A stretch of 64,000 nt of DNA, from assembly GCA_014058105.1 (NCBI GenBank), contig JACGCM010002399.1:62001-126000 (forward strand), given 5' to 3'. Of the stretch, positions 46,525 through 57,480 are shown piece after piece. The stretch comes from Kingdonia uniflora (lineage: Eukaryota; Streptophyta; Magnoliopsida; Ranunculales; Circaeasteraceae). The stretch's first letter is position 1. Each line of letters starts with the position of its first letter. The notes beneath the pieces are model-generated. The model was not told where the DNA came from and ran no database searches. It saw only the letters and a program-made list of their open reading frames with translations. Made by a program: the position numbers and the translations under genes.

Positions 46525-48760
46525 GGGGATGTTATTGTGGAATGTCAAGGACCTGGGGTGGGGAATGAGGTTGCATCGTATTTTGATGCTAGAAAGGAGG
46601 TTGATGAGGAGAGGATAAAGACAAACATCAAACACGAGCCTCATATGAGTCGAGGTGAATGCACTGGTAGGGGCAGGTATGAGAGGATTCAGAGGTAGAT
46701 CTAGACGAGGATGGGGAGTATTATAGGGATGGGGAAGAGACCAATGAAATTTTAAATTTTATAAAGAAGTATGGTATCCTTGAAGATGTAAGACAGGAGG
46801 ATTATTGTGGGGAGATGACTGACCAAGAACTCTATATGGAGGGTATACTCGTGCATCGAGAACAAATCAAGTAAGGCATGAAGTTGCCCCTTCGAGCTAA
46901 CCAATTTTTTAAAAAAATTCTTTGATATTGCCCCTGATCAGTTTAAGCCGAATATTTATGATTTATTTCAGGTGGTGGTAGTGTTGAATGCTCGACTGAA
47001 GGAAAAAGGAGAGCAGTTGATATCTATGGATGATCTGTGCGCATTATACACTAAAGCGGAATCCAACCAAAGTGGGATATAGATATCCAGCCAAGTTTTT
47101 TTAAGAGGCCCCTACTATATGATATGGTCTTAACAGGGGGGGGGAATACTTTGTTGATCAACTGCTCGTGTCGAGAAATTATGAGTTCAATCCCAAGGAC
47201 CTTAAGGAATCCCAAAAGTGGAGAAACTTTCACTTAGGTTAGTAGTACATGTGTGTATGTTTTTTTTTGGCCGAACTTGTTATCTTGTGTATATGTTAAC
47301 TGACTATTTTATTCGTGCAGCTACGAAGGAGGTCGATAGAGACTTAAAAGTTAAAATAGAGTTATACATTCATTAAACAAATTACTTTTATCGAATTGAT
47401 TCCCTTGTCCAGGATCAAGAGATAGTAGAAGAGTTGTTCTGAAAGGCCAGTTTAAAGAGATCTTGAACAAAAGGAGACAAAGTTTGTGTTATCGACGGGA
47501 AAATGTTAGCTAAAAACAAGCGAGCTACTGATGCGAACCTCCCTCACGTTAATCCTGATCTCAGTAGATATACCACAGATTCTGCTGCTGCAGAGACGGA
47601 GGCCCTACTGACTGGGGTATTTGGTAAAGCTGGTAAGAAAAAGAGAGTTGCCACTCTCCCTTCTATTCCTGCTCCAGCTTCTAAGAGGGTAACTCGACAA
47701 CACCCTATCAAGAAGGAAGAGAAAAGGAAATTTGTTAGGTCGGGGATGGACAGTGTCCTAGAGATTCGACCAGTAAAGGCGACTAAGTTACCCTAGTAGA
47801 AGGCTGAGGTATAAAGAGAAATTCTCTTTATTCCCTTAAGGCCAAGCATGTTGGAAACTTGGTGGACTCTAAAGACGAGACCCACCAAACCATCGAGACC
47901 TTTTTTGTAGGGACGAAGTTGATAGAGTGGGATTTTGATGACTGCTTGGCTAGAGCTAAGAGTATCCCATCCTTCTTCACTGAAGGCCATCGTATGATGA
48001 ACCAGGTGAGAAAATTTAGTGCATTGTTTCGATTAACAAAGTTGGTCCCTTCTTCGAGATCTAATTCTTTGACTATGATGAAGAACAAAAACTACATGTC
48101 GATGAGAAGTCGTTGATCTTGGGTGGGCAGAGCTTGGCCAGCGAACATCTGGTATCCAAAAATATTGAGAAGGTATTGGTGGGGGAGAAGGTGTAACTTT
48201 AAGTGAAGTTGGAGAGGTTTAAGGTTGGAGGGGTGAAGTCCAAGGAGGCTGCCAGCTAATAAGATTTGGAAGGGACAAAGAAGAAAGGAGGTCGAGAAGA
48301 TAAAGGCAAACATGGCTAAGAAGAGAGAGGATGCCCTATCTCTTCAGAAGTCAATCTTTGAAGACGATGTTTGGGAATAGATTTTGGTTGTACAGATGTC
48401 GATGGAGGCAAAGAAAATAAATGCTTTGGTCCAGACTATCGCAGAGTCAGATTTGGCGGTGAACGACTATTTAAAGCACATGAAGGCCAACTTTGTAGAC
48501 TTTGTAGACCCAGTCTAGATTTGGAGGTGATAGAAGAGAGAAAAGACTTCTACAAGGTTCTAACTGCGGCTGATGAGGCTAAATTTATAGACTTCGATGT
48601 CGAAGTTGATGTTGTCGAGATTGAAGATGTACCCCTGCCTTGATCGATGGTGCAGAGCAGATTGGAGGGGAATATCTTGATGATTTGACCTCCATTCTCC
48701 CAGTTGAGGTGACTACCCCGATCATTTTACCAGAGAAGTAGTAATTCTTAATTAAGTATA
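46525..48760 (+). pseudogene. C2 antisense gene 2 (aORF2), exons after the CACTA insertion
   Basis: The frame DVIVECQGPGVGNEVASYFD continues that at 26482-26649. Then follow [35 protein letters not shown], and [20 protein letters not shown] with MDDLCALYT, which aligns with A2 NMWEVISICDHLNE...PEDVLQFYGV. After an intron, 47503-47796 encodes a lysine-rich segment (KKRVATLPSIPAPASKRVTR), and 47859-48643 further charged frames ending near VDVVEIEDVPLP. Opposite to C2 pol. Several stops. Confidence 0.62.
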
Positions 48761-49017
48761 TTATTTAATGTTTTTAGCAAGTTTGAAAGCAACATTTGAA
48801 CAAGTGGCCGATGGGACCTAAAATCTTTGATTTGTCTTTTGAAGGATTTTGTTTAATAGTGGTTAATTTTGGAAATGGTGTATTTGAATTGTCGATGACT
48901 GATAGATAAGTAGTTAACCATATTGGATATAATGTAGGATGTATTTAAGTCTTTGATTGAGATAGCTAACAAAATCTATTGATTGCTTAGTGCTTCAGCT
49001 ATGTTGCCCACCTAAGT

Positions 49018-49360
49018 GGTATCTGAGTGGGCTGGTGGGATAGCTATGTTAGGCTTGTCAATTTTAGGAAGATTACCACATGTAATTCCTCTATGGGATA
49101 TCTGGTTGGACAAATAAGGTGGAAATGTTATGGCTTGCCAAATTTTAGTAATGATGGTCAGATATATTTTCTCGATATGACATCTGAGTTAATGAATAAA
49201 ATGGCCATGCTGTGGCTTGTCAAAATTAAGAATAATGGTCAGATATTTTCCTTTATGAGATATCTGGTTTGACGAATAGGACATCCATATTATGGCTTGT
49301 TGAATTTAGGAATGATGGTCAGATACGTATCCCCATTTGGGGATATCTATTGATGAATAA
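49018..49360 (+). repeat. C2 tandem array, about four units of 82 bp
   Basis: Units begin near 49018, 49097, 49179, 49259 and 49342 (last partial), marked by GATATCTGG and TTATGGCTTG...AATGATGGTCAGATA. It sits just downstream of the C2 integrase stop on the minus strand, the same place as the A1 and A2 arrays but with an unrelated unit. Confidence 0.75.
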
Positions 49361-49477
49361 ATGAGGCTTTGTTCTGATACAAACTCTATAAAGCTAGGTT
49401 GATAATTTAGAGTATAAGATTTATTGAATTGATACAAAAGATAACCTCTTTATTAAAAAATAAATAAATTACAACTC

Positions 49478-50740
49478 CTATCTGTAAAACATCTTCAAGT
49501 GGGTTGTATTCCATGGGAGCTCGAGCTGCAATTCATCTTTTGTCATTAACCAATATGTGCCACTATCAGTTTTATCACTTACAATGTAAGAAACTCCCCA
49601 ATTTTCTGATAATTATCAAGAATTTATTTGGTCGAGTACTATTTTGAATTCGTCGAAGTACAAGGTTACCGATGTTAAACGTTCATTTCCTTACTTTTTT
49701 GTTGTATGTTTTTTTAGAGAATCGTGGTAATGCCCCAAGTTTGCGATGGCTTGATCTCGAGTTTCTTCTATCAAATTGAGGTTACATAGAAGTCTGAGTT
49801 TGTTGTCTTCATCTGTAACTTTTCTTCTAGCAATTAGTAGGTAGAGATCTAAAGGAATAATAGCTTTAGTGCTAAAAGCCATCATGAATGGTGTACAACT
49901 TGTGGATATTCGAGGTGTAGTTCTATATGCCCATAAGACACTAAATGGTTCTTCGACCCGTCGTCCTTTATTTTCATCTAGGCGTTTTCATAATCTTGAC
50001 TTGATACTCTTATTAATAGCTTCGGCCTAGCCATTTCCTTATGGATAATAAGGTGTCGAATTAGTCAACTGGTTCTTATATTTGTGGAGGAATTTGAAGA
50101 CTTTGCTGCTGATGAATTACTTGCCATTATCCGACCTTATCATTTGTGGACATCCAAATTTGGTAATAATGTGCTCCCATATAAATTTAATTACTTCATT
50201 TTTGACAATGTGATAAAATGGAACAACCTCAACCCATTCGGTAAAGTAATTTGTAGCTACAAGGATAAAAATTTTATTGCCTGATAAGAGGCAGAATGGG
50301 CCAATGATGTCAATTGCCCATCGCTTAAATGGCCAGATGACATTACTAACATGTAAGTCGAATGCCAAACTTTTGATGTCTTGAGTGTGGATTGATATTT
50401 AAACTTTGGCCAGTACAACCCTTGAGTGAATGATCTTAAGCCAGTGATCGTCCTGAGACATGTGTTGCGTAAATTCCTTCGTGAAGCTCCTTAATTATGA
50501 TTTGTGCTTGTTTCTGTGACATACATTCAATTAGTGTTCCTCCACCGATAATTTTGTATAGTACTCCTCATTGGAATTTGAATCTTGTACATTTGGCTAA
50601 TAGGGATCGAATTTCTTCCTTATTTTTGGGGAGGGCATTTGAGTTAAAGTATGTGAAGAATGGCTTTCTCCAGTCTTTCGAAGCATTATTTTTAGTAACT
50701 TGGATTTGCATTGCATAATTTATTTCGAGGTTGGAATGAA
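49478..50740 (-). pseudogene. C2 integrase
   Basis: The core at 50368-50117 reads NVIWPFKRWAIDIIGPF (first Asp), NYFTEWVEVVPFYHIVK and CPQMIRSDNGK (second Asp). Then comes TPYYP.GNG.AEAINKSI with the Glu near 50030. The C-terminal part 49885-49691 includes EETRDQAIANLGHYHDSLKK and ends LELPWNTTHLKMFYR, stop at 49478-49480. The 49885-50368 part is the best preserved integrase in the window, though stops remain between the pieces. Confidence 0.8.
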
Positions 50741-51660
50741 AAATCACTTAGATATTTAGAATCCTTTTCTCACCGTCTTTGAGTATTGCGGCGATGTATG
50801 CAAGTACGTCAGCATGGCAATTCTCAGCTCTTTATAGATAAGAAATTATGGCTCTCTTAAACTTCTTCATCTTTTCTTCGACCGGAAAAACAGAGTCAAC
50901 CATTTTACCTGATATTTTGAATATTTTATTGTAATGGTTGGCCACTAGTAAGGAGTCCATGTAGACAGCTATTTCTTCTGCTCCAAGTGCCAATGCAAGA
51001 TCTAAGCCATGTAAAACAGCTTCATACTCCGTTTCATTATTTGTTGTATAGAATTTGAGTTTTATAGTATTTTTCGATTTTGTGGTTTGATGGTGTTACG
51101 AGAACAATGCCAATCCCTAATCTTTTTGGTCCTACAGATCCATTTGTAAAGAGTCTCCATCCTGTACTATTGGACCATGCGTCTAATTCTGCAATTGAGT
51201 CATCTGCTAGCACTTCTTCGAGTTCTTCCCATTCGAGGACTTCAACAAGGAAATCTGCCAAAAAATTGGTTACTGCCAGTCCTTTGATCAATATTTGTAG
51301 CTTGAAAGATATATCATATTCGCCTAGGAAGATGGATCATTATTAAACCCTTCTGGACTTCTCTTTTTTAAAAGGACTAGTTTAAGGGGGAATTTGGTGA
51401 TGACCTTAACGGGATGTGCTTGAAAATAAGGTTGAAGTTTATAGGAACTATACACTAAAGCTAACAACTGCTTTTCAGTTGTTATGTATCTTTTTTCAGC
51501 AGGCATGAGAGTTTTGCTGATAAAGTAGATTGGCTTTTCTACTCTGTTATCTTATCAAATGAGGATAAAACTGATTGAATCTTCTATTGCCGATAAATAC
51601 ATTTTTAACACTTCATCATCAATAGGAGTACTCATTATTGGAGGACGCCGCAAATATCTT
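50741..51660 (-). pseudogene. C2 RNase H regions
   Basis: The RT-linked part ends MPAEKRYITTEKQLLALVYS and LQPYFQAHPVKVITKFPL. The second RNase H starts near 51291 with VTNFLADFLVEVLEWEELEE and NSTGWRLFTNGSVGPKRLGI, followed by LVTPSNHKIEKYYKTQI. The first catalytic Asp of the second domain reads N in FTNGS, so that domain would be inactive. Confidence 0.75.
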
Positions 51661-52600
51661 TTTAGGTCTTGAAAGGCTAATTTGTATTTTACGGTCTAGA
51701 TGAATTCTTTGGGTTGTTTTCTTGTTATTGGGGATGGGTTTCCATGAAGGAGGTAAAGAAGTTTACATCGATTAGATAACTTTGAGATGAATCTATGAAG
51801 AGAGGCAAATTTCCCAGCGAGCTTCTGGACATCCATTTTTTTTGTAGTGATAGCATGGCAATGAGTGGCTTGATTTTCTCTAGATCAATTTATATCACTC
51901 TTTTGCTTACTAGATGGCCCAATAATTTACCAAATGTTACTATAAATTAGCATTTATCTGGGTTTAATTTCATGTGATATGTACGAAAGATGTCGAAGAT
52001 TGTTTGTAGATTGTTGCAATGATCTTCTCGTTTCAAACTTTTGCATATCATATCATCGATGTATACCTCCATGATTTTGCCCAAGTGATCTTTAAACATT
52101 TTGGTCACGAGTCGTTGAAACGTTTCTCCTACATTCCTTATTCCAAATGGCATAACTGTATAACATTAAAGACCTATGTCCAATACAAATGTAGTTTTTT
52201 CTTGATCTTCTTCAGCAAGTGGAATCTGATTGTATCCTAACGCCGCATTCATTAACGACAGAAGTTCATGACCTACCACAGAGTCGAGGAGGTGAGGGAT
52301 CAAAGGGAGAGGGAAATTATCCTTAGGTGTGTACTTATTCGGTTCAGTGAAGTCTGCACAGATCCGGATTTGTCCATTCTTCCTTGGTACGGCTATGATG
52401 TTCGAAATCCAATTTGGATATTTAGCTTCTCGGATGAATCCAATTAAAATTAACTTATCGATTTCTTCATTAACTGCTTCTCATAGTCTGGGTTTCTCTT
52501 TCTTTTGGTGAGAGGTTTAATTTTTGGCACGCTACTGAAGGGTCAATTCCCAGTATTTTTTAAAAAGACTATGCAAAGAAATTGACATTTTGCTTTAACA
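51661..52600 (-). pseudogene. C2 reverse transcriptase
   Basis: Minus strand: GFIREAKYPNWISNIIAVPR, FTEPNKYTPKDNFPL, HELLSLMNAALGYN, MPFGIRNVGETFQ and VYIDDMICKS (YIDD at 52052-52063), then MKLNPDKC. The segment 52153-51947 is open; stops break the rest. Confidence 0.83.
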
Positions 52601-52869
52601 GTTGTACGAAGATTTCTCTTTCTTTTGGTGAGAGCCTAGAGCCAATGAAAGTGTTTCTCCTAGGTCCATCAAGTTTTATATATTTGACTATTTCAGTATC
52701 ATGTTGCTCGAACATTGGGAGAGCTTTTGTCTGTAATTACTAGGCCTTTAGTACTTGTGATCATGAGGGTTCGTGGTGGTATTCTCTCACATCCTTACAA
52801 CGGCTTAACTCCCTTTTACTTCATAAGCATTGTGGTTAGCTGGAAACCATAAAGCCAAAAGATATGTCT

Positions 52870-53200
52870 AAGGTACCACCTTGATTGAGTGAATCTAGCT
52901 TCTTCCCAAGATTCCCAAGTATTTAGACTCAGATTTGATGATGATGAATTTGGCAGGCCTTGCCTGAATAGGCAATGTGATTTCTCCTAAAATAGATTTT
53001 ATACAACCATTGAAGCCTGTGATAGTTATGGTCAAAGCTTTGACAGAATCTTTGAGGCCTATGACATCGAATGCTCTTTTGAATAGTATGTCTGTTGCGC
53101 TTCCTGTGTCTACAAGGAGAGCATGTAAGTAGTCATGTCCTATTTTGAGCATTATCACTAGTGGATCATCGTGAGGGTACTTCACATGACTGGTATCGCA
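52870..53200 (-). pseudogene. C2 aspartic protease region
   Basis: Open from 53185: MKYPHDDPLVIMLKIGHDYL then HALLVDTGSATDILFKRAFD with DTG intact, and GEITLPIQARPAKFIIIKSE, KYLGILGRS. Comparison with A1 and A2 shows the same domain layout. The frame from 52895 to RT is unclear. Confidence 0.82.
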
Positions 53201-53389
53201 GTCCTCGAAAGAAATGTGATATGAACGTTTTTATTTGCTGAAGCTGGGTAGAAGTTTGGAAGATTTCTCGGAAGAAGTCATCTTATAGTACGATGCAATT
53301 TAATCATCCTTTTTTCACTTTTTTCCTTTTTCGATCTCGATCGCGTACAGATGGCAAGCTTGACGTATCCTTATTCGTTTTCCTTTCTT

Positions 53390-54894
53390 TTTGTTTCATG
53401 TTCGAGAAACTTTTAGATCGATGACGTATTCATGAAGCCTTCCCGCCATGACAATACGGATAAAAATATGAATAAGAGAATAACAGTTATCAGTTTCATG
53501 GCTATGGATATTATGATATTGACAAAAAGGTTTATTTGGGACGTCAGGAATATTATGTACTTCTCGAAAGAAGTTGCCCCCTTTTAGGATGGGTAAGATA
53601 GCCGATAGGGTTGTTGTCATTGGAGGTAGAAGTTGGATCGGCCTATCTTTTTTCCTGTCTTTTCTTTTGATGATATCATTAGATTGACCATGTTGTTTGG
53701 TGGCAACATTATTCATCGATTTTGTGTGTAGAGGTGACAGAACATCTTTGGAATGAATGACAGCAGAGCTTTTCATCTTATCCTTTTTTGATCGTTCAAG
53801 CTCGATATAGTTATTAACCACATCTATCATTTCTGTTACCATTTTAGGCTTGTGAAGTGTTAGCTCTTCTCGAACTTAAGAATTGATGTGGAGTGCAGAA
53901 GTAAAAGCTGGTACTAAAATCTTTGGATCCGAGTTCCCGATCTTCCTTGTTTATTGTAGGAAATGTTTGTAAAAATTCGCGAGGATTATTTGAAAAAGAA
54001 TAGAGAATCAACTATTATCTCACGTTCTTTAGCATGTGCATAATTTGATTAGAATAATTACTGCAGCTAAGTAAAGCTGGTTATCGATCCTTCAGGAATG
54101 GTATGAAACCATCTGAGTGGTTCATCTTTAAAGCTCATGTTAAACAAATGCTATAACATGTGATCGAGTTTAGAGTAAAGGCCTACTATTTCTTTGAAGT
54201 GTCTGACATGGGTTAGATAGGCATAACTTTGAGATGAAGAGAGATAAGATTTGTTTTGACCCAGTCTAGAGTAGATCTTTGATTCGAATTATTAGAATGT
54301 ATGGATTATTAAAGTCATTTAGGGTAACGAATTGTAGGAGCACACAAGGTGTTATAGTAGGGAGAGGATCAAAATCTCTTTATCCTTTGGGGCCCAACCT
54401 CTCCCTTACAGGTTATCTTGGAGGGAGTGTTGGGGTCTAATGTTGAGTTTATCGGCAACCCTAAGTGTCGATGCTGATGATGTGAGTCCTAAATGTATTG
54501 ATACTTTGTCAGGGTTCCTTGATCATGATCTCGACGTTTGATTTCCCTCCTCCCTTGGTTTATTTTCCCTCTGAGATGCCCTAGATCAGTGGTCATTTCG
54601 AACTGGGATGGGTGACCCCTGTCGAGTAGTAAATCTTTCATGTTGTCTTCGCAGACTTTCTATTTACTTCTGATGGGCTCAGTTCTGTTGCTCCAGGGAT
54701 TTTTTCCTTTCATCCATCTCGACTTGGATGGCTTGGGCATGAATTTTCTGATCATCGAGGCATTGGAGTCCGTCTAATTCCATTTATCTTTGGTGCTCGA
54801 CAATAGCATTGTGTAAATCGATAGTTTCTGGCAATACGGTTGTTGGAATATCCTCATTGTTCCTCATGTCACTAGAGACACTTTTGAGATTCAT
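53390..54894 (-). pseudogene. C2 gag
   Basis: Starts MNLKSVSSDMRNNEDIPTTV at 54894, followed by a charged region (EIDERKKSLEQQN type), then the capsid region around 54350-53900. The C-terminal part at 53842-53396 is open: MVTEMIDVVNNYIELERSKK and a finger CQYHNIHSHETDNC (CX2HX4HX4C intact), ending AGRLHEYVIDLKVSRT. Stops lie in the first half. Gag follows the 5' LTR and primer site directly. Confidence 0.8.
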
Positions 54895-54949
54895 ACTGGT
54901 TATGATGGTGACTGTTTAAGAGATTTGGTAAAGAAAGTAGTGGAAATAT

Positions 54950-54966
54950 TCTCACAGACGACGCCA
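54950..54966 (-). other. C2 primer-binding site
   Basis: The minus strand reads TGGCGTCGTCTGTGAGA two bases after the LTR end, one base off the tRNA-Asp complement over the first nine bases. Confidence 0.78.
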
Positions 54967-54968
54967 AT

Positions 54969-55395
54969 TGTAATGGTTAATTTTCCAGTTGGTAAACCTC
55001 ACCAATACTTAGGTAAAGAGATTATGATAATTGTAAATAGAAGCTAGAACATAATAGATTTTACATGGAAACTCAATTAAACCTAAGAAAAACTACGACC
55101 TCGAGGATGATTTTGTGATGTAAATTCACTATGTGTTATTCTATTATACTTTCAGATAAATTGGGTTTATGGGTATAATAAAAAGTAATGAAATCCCCCC
55201 TTGTTGACATATGCTCTGCATGTATTTATAGATGGATACAAACAGTTACAAATAATATTTCTTCTAATTTTATGGGAGGTGGGCGAACTTCACGGAGCAC
55301 ATGCAACGGCTATATTTGACCAAACGTAACGGATAATATCTTCGACGTGACTCTCGTAGCTCTTTCTTATCGAATCTGGGGAATATACTGCTACA
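54969..55395 (-). repeat. C2 5' LTR
   Basis: 427 bp, TGTAATGGTTAATTTTCCAG to ATACTGCTACA in plus reading. TATAAATA (minus strand) at 55223-55230. The primer site lies next to it on the low side, which shows this is the 5' LTR. Confidence 0.87.
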
Positions 55396-55400
55396 GATAG
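55396..55400. repeat. Target-site duplication of C2, right copy (GATAG)
   Basis: Differs in one base from GAAAG at 23995-23999. It belongs to B1's RNase H frame. Confidence 0.7.
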
Positions 55401-56440
55401 TAAGGAGTAGCTTTTCAATTTTAGTGTACCGTTACTCTGCTGGAGTAAGAGTTTAACTAATGAAATATACGGGGTTTTCTATTTTCCCATCAAGTCGAAT
55501 GAGCACCGAATTGAGTGAGCTTTATGGAATGGCAAGATATACTGTAAGTTTTTCCCCTTCTGTCGAGGTACTCATGATGGGAGGTTTTCCCAAATAATTC
55601 TTGAAGTCATGGAATGCTACTTCACACTCGTTATTCCATTTGATCTTGAGATACTTCTTGATCTTCCATCTTCGTGTCCCTTTGCGTAGTAGGTTGAATA
55701 ACCATCTATATCAATCTAAGGATTTTGACACAAATCTATTGATTGATGTTATCTTGTCAGCCAACTTTTGTACGTCTTTCTTGGTTTTTGGTGATAACAT
55801 TGATAAAAGAGCTCGACTACAGTCAGGGTCAGCTTCGATTCACTTTTTGCTAAACAAGTGCCCCAAGAATTTTCCTAATTGGAACCCAAACTGGCATTTA
55901 TCAAGGTTAAGCTTCATTCTGTAAGACCGAAGGATTTTTAAAATTGTATGAAGATCTGTAAGGTGATCACCTTTCTTAAAGCTTTTACAAAGCATGTCAT
56001 CAATGTATACTTCCATTATTTTCCCAAGATGGTCTTTGAACATTTGGATCATCAATCTTTGATAAGTTGCTTCAGCGTTCTTAAGTCTGAATGACCTGAC
56101 TTTATAGTAATACAATCCTTGCTCTAAAATAAATGCTATTTTCTCTTGATCATCGGGTAAGAGTGGAATCTAACTGTAACTTGATGCGGCATCCATCATG
56201 GATAGAAGTTCATGCCCAGCAGTTGAATCCAACAAATGATTAATTTTTGGGAGGGAAAAACAGTCTTTTGGCATATGTTTATTCAGGTCGGTGAAGTCCA
56301 CGCAAACTCTGATATTGTCATTTTTCTTCAAAACTACTACAATGTTCAAAATCCAGTCGGGGTAATCTTCTTTCCACATAAATTCAACTTCAATAAGCTT
56401 ATTAACTTCCATGTTCACTTCCTCTCAAAGTTTGGGTACT
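55401..56440 (-). pseudogene. B1 reverse transcriptase and start of RNase H
   Basis: Minus strand from 56418: MNMEVNKLIEVEFMWKEDYP, IRVCVDFTDLNKHMPKDCFS, HELLSMMDAASSYS, then VRSFRLKNAEATYQ and VYIDDMLCKS (YIDD at 55996-56007), MKLNLDKCQFGFQLGKFLGH. The RT-linked RNase H follows, with PPIMSTSTEGEKLTVYLAIP and ENPVYFIS, up to EKLLLTI at the C2 insertion. The YIDD is intact; several stops. Confidence 0.85.
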
Positions 56441-57218
56441 AATGTCATCTGTTTTTGTTTAATCACTGCTGCCTTATCTTTTAAACACAGTCTATGAAAA
56501 GCTAAAGCGGGATCGATACCTGGCCTTTCTCGGAATGTCTAAGCGAACATATTTCTATTTCTTTTCTAGAATTCTATAAGTTCATTTTGCTCCACCGAAG
56601 GTAAACATGTTCCTACAAACGTACCTCGATCAACTCTGTCGATCTCGATGTACTCTTTGATTTTTGCGTTTGATAGCTAGTCCTCTGTAGGTCCATCTTT
56701 TGATAATTGTTATGCTTCGAACTCCTCAGAAGGATCTGTTACAATAATTACAGTATTTTTGCATGCTCAAGCTAGTTTCTGGCTATCCTTGACTTCGTAG
56801 ATTCCATCATTCTAATCAAATCGTAATGTCAAATGATAAGTAGAGATAATGGCATAAAATGCCATACTATTCCCAAATACCTTGACTTCACATTTATATA
56901 TGACATAAAACATTACATCGACTGACACTGGGCCTATTGTGATAGGAAGCACGATTTTCCCCACCCGTACCTCTTTAGACCTATTGAAGTCATTAATGTC
57001 CAAATCACTAGCCTCATCTCGATCTGTTAGACCCATCTGCTAGATTGTGCTATAAAAAAGAACTTTAATAACATTTCTGGTATCCACCATTATCATGTGT
57101 ATTACGAAGTTTTTTATTTTCAACATGATAACTAATGTGTTATGGTGAAGGAATTTGACATGGTTGATGTCATAATCTTGTAAGGAGATCCCGGCTCTCC
57201 CGTTACTAAGGAATTTAA
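56441..57218 (-). pseudogene. B1 aspartic protease region, fused to a truncated LTR
   Basis: The minus strand from 57210 reads FLSNGRAGISLQDYDINHVK, FLHHNTLVIMLKIKNFVI, IMVDTRNVIKVLF (DTG decayed to DTR) and QMGLTDRDEASDLDINDFNR, then KIVLPITIGPVSVDVMFYVI. Gag is missing: the protease region abuts the LTR remnant at 57219, so one deletion removed about half the LTR, the primer site and all of gag. Confidence 0.75.
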
Positions 57219-57475
57219 CTGGAAAAATCCATCTCTAATATGTTCTTCCTTGGTCTTATTTATAGGTATTATAATATTACCGTTTAATGACTAATATATA
57301 CTTTTAATGATGGACGTTACAGAACAATTTTGATGAGCCTTCGTAACGGTTATATTTGTAACGACATCTTTAATGAACCACCAATGTAGCATGCTGTCTT
57401 ATGATTGTCAGGTCGAGTTCCTTCTTGAAAGGTCGATTTGATGCATGAGATTGAGATCGGGAGTAAGTCCTTACA
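57219..57475 (-). repeat. B1 5' LTR, truncated
   Basis: Matches the U3 half of the 3' LTR (2047-2294), including TATAAATA on the minus strand (57257-57264) and the terminal TGTAAGGACTTACTCC on the minus strand. The R/U5 half is deleted. Confidence 0.85.
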
Positions 57476-57480
57476 ACAAC
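57476..57480. repeat. Right target-site duplication of B1 (ACAAC)
   Basis: Perfect partner of 1820-1824. Host sequence resumes after it. Confidence 0.85.

Larger units (their letters stand above)
24000..55395 (-). mobile_element. C2: Tat-type Ty3/gypsy element inserted in B1 and interrupted by a CACTA element
   Basis: The 3' LTR is at 24000-24481 and the 5' LTR at 54969-55395, both TGTA...TACA, with GAAAG/GATAG outside. Its own sequence is 24000-26649 plus 46525-55395 (about 11.5 kb). Gag, protease, RT, RNase H and integrase lie on the minus strand from 54894 to 49478. A tandem array and an antisense gene block on the plus strand lie between integrase and the 3' LTR. The CACTA element 26650-46524 interrupts that antisense block. 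Confidence 0.88.
1825..57475 (-). mobile_element. B1: outermost Tat-type Ty3/gypsy retrotransposon, interrupted by A1 and C2
   Basis: B1 runs from its 3' LTR (1825-2294) to a truncated 5' LTR (57219-57475), with perfect ACAAC duplications outside both. Its own pieces are 1825-4953, about 18300-23999 and 55396-57475, roughly 10.9 kb. Read on the minus strand they give protease, RT, RNase H and integrase, then an antisense gene block on the plus strand, then the 3' LTR. The part between the 5' LTR and protease (rest of the LTR, primer site and gag) is deleted. The pol frame closes across the C2 insertion: EKLLLTI at the 55396 side is followed without a frame change by VYTSQKLKTYF at the 23994 side. 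Confidence 0.88.
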
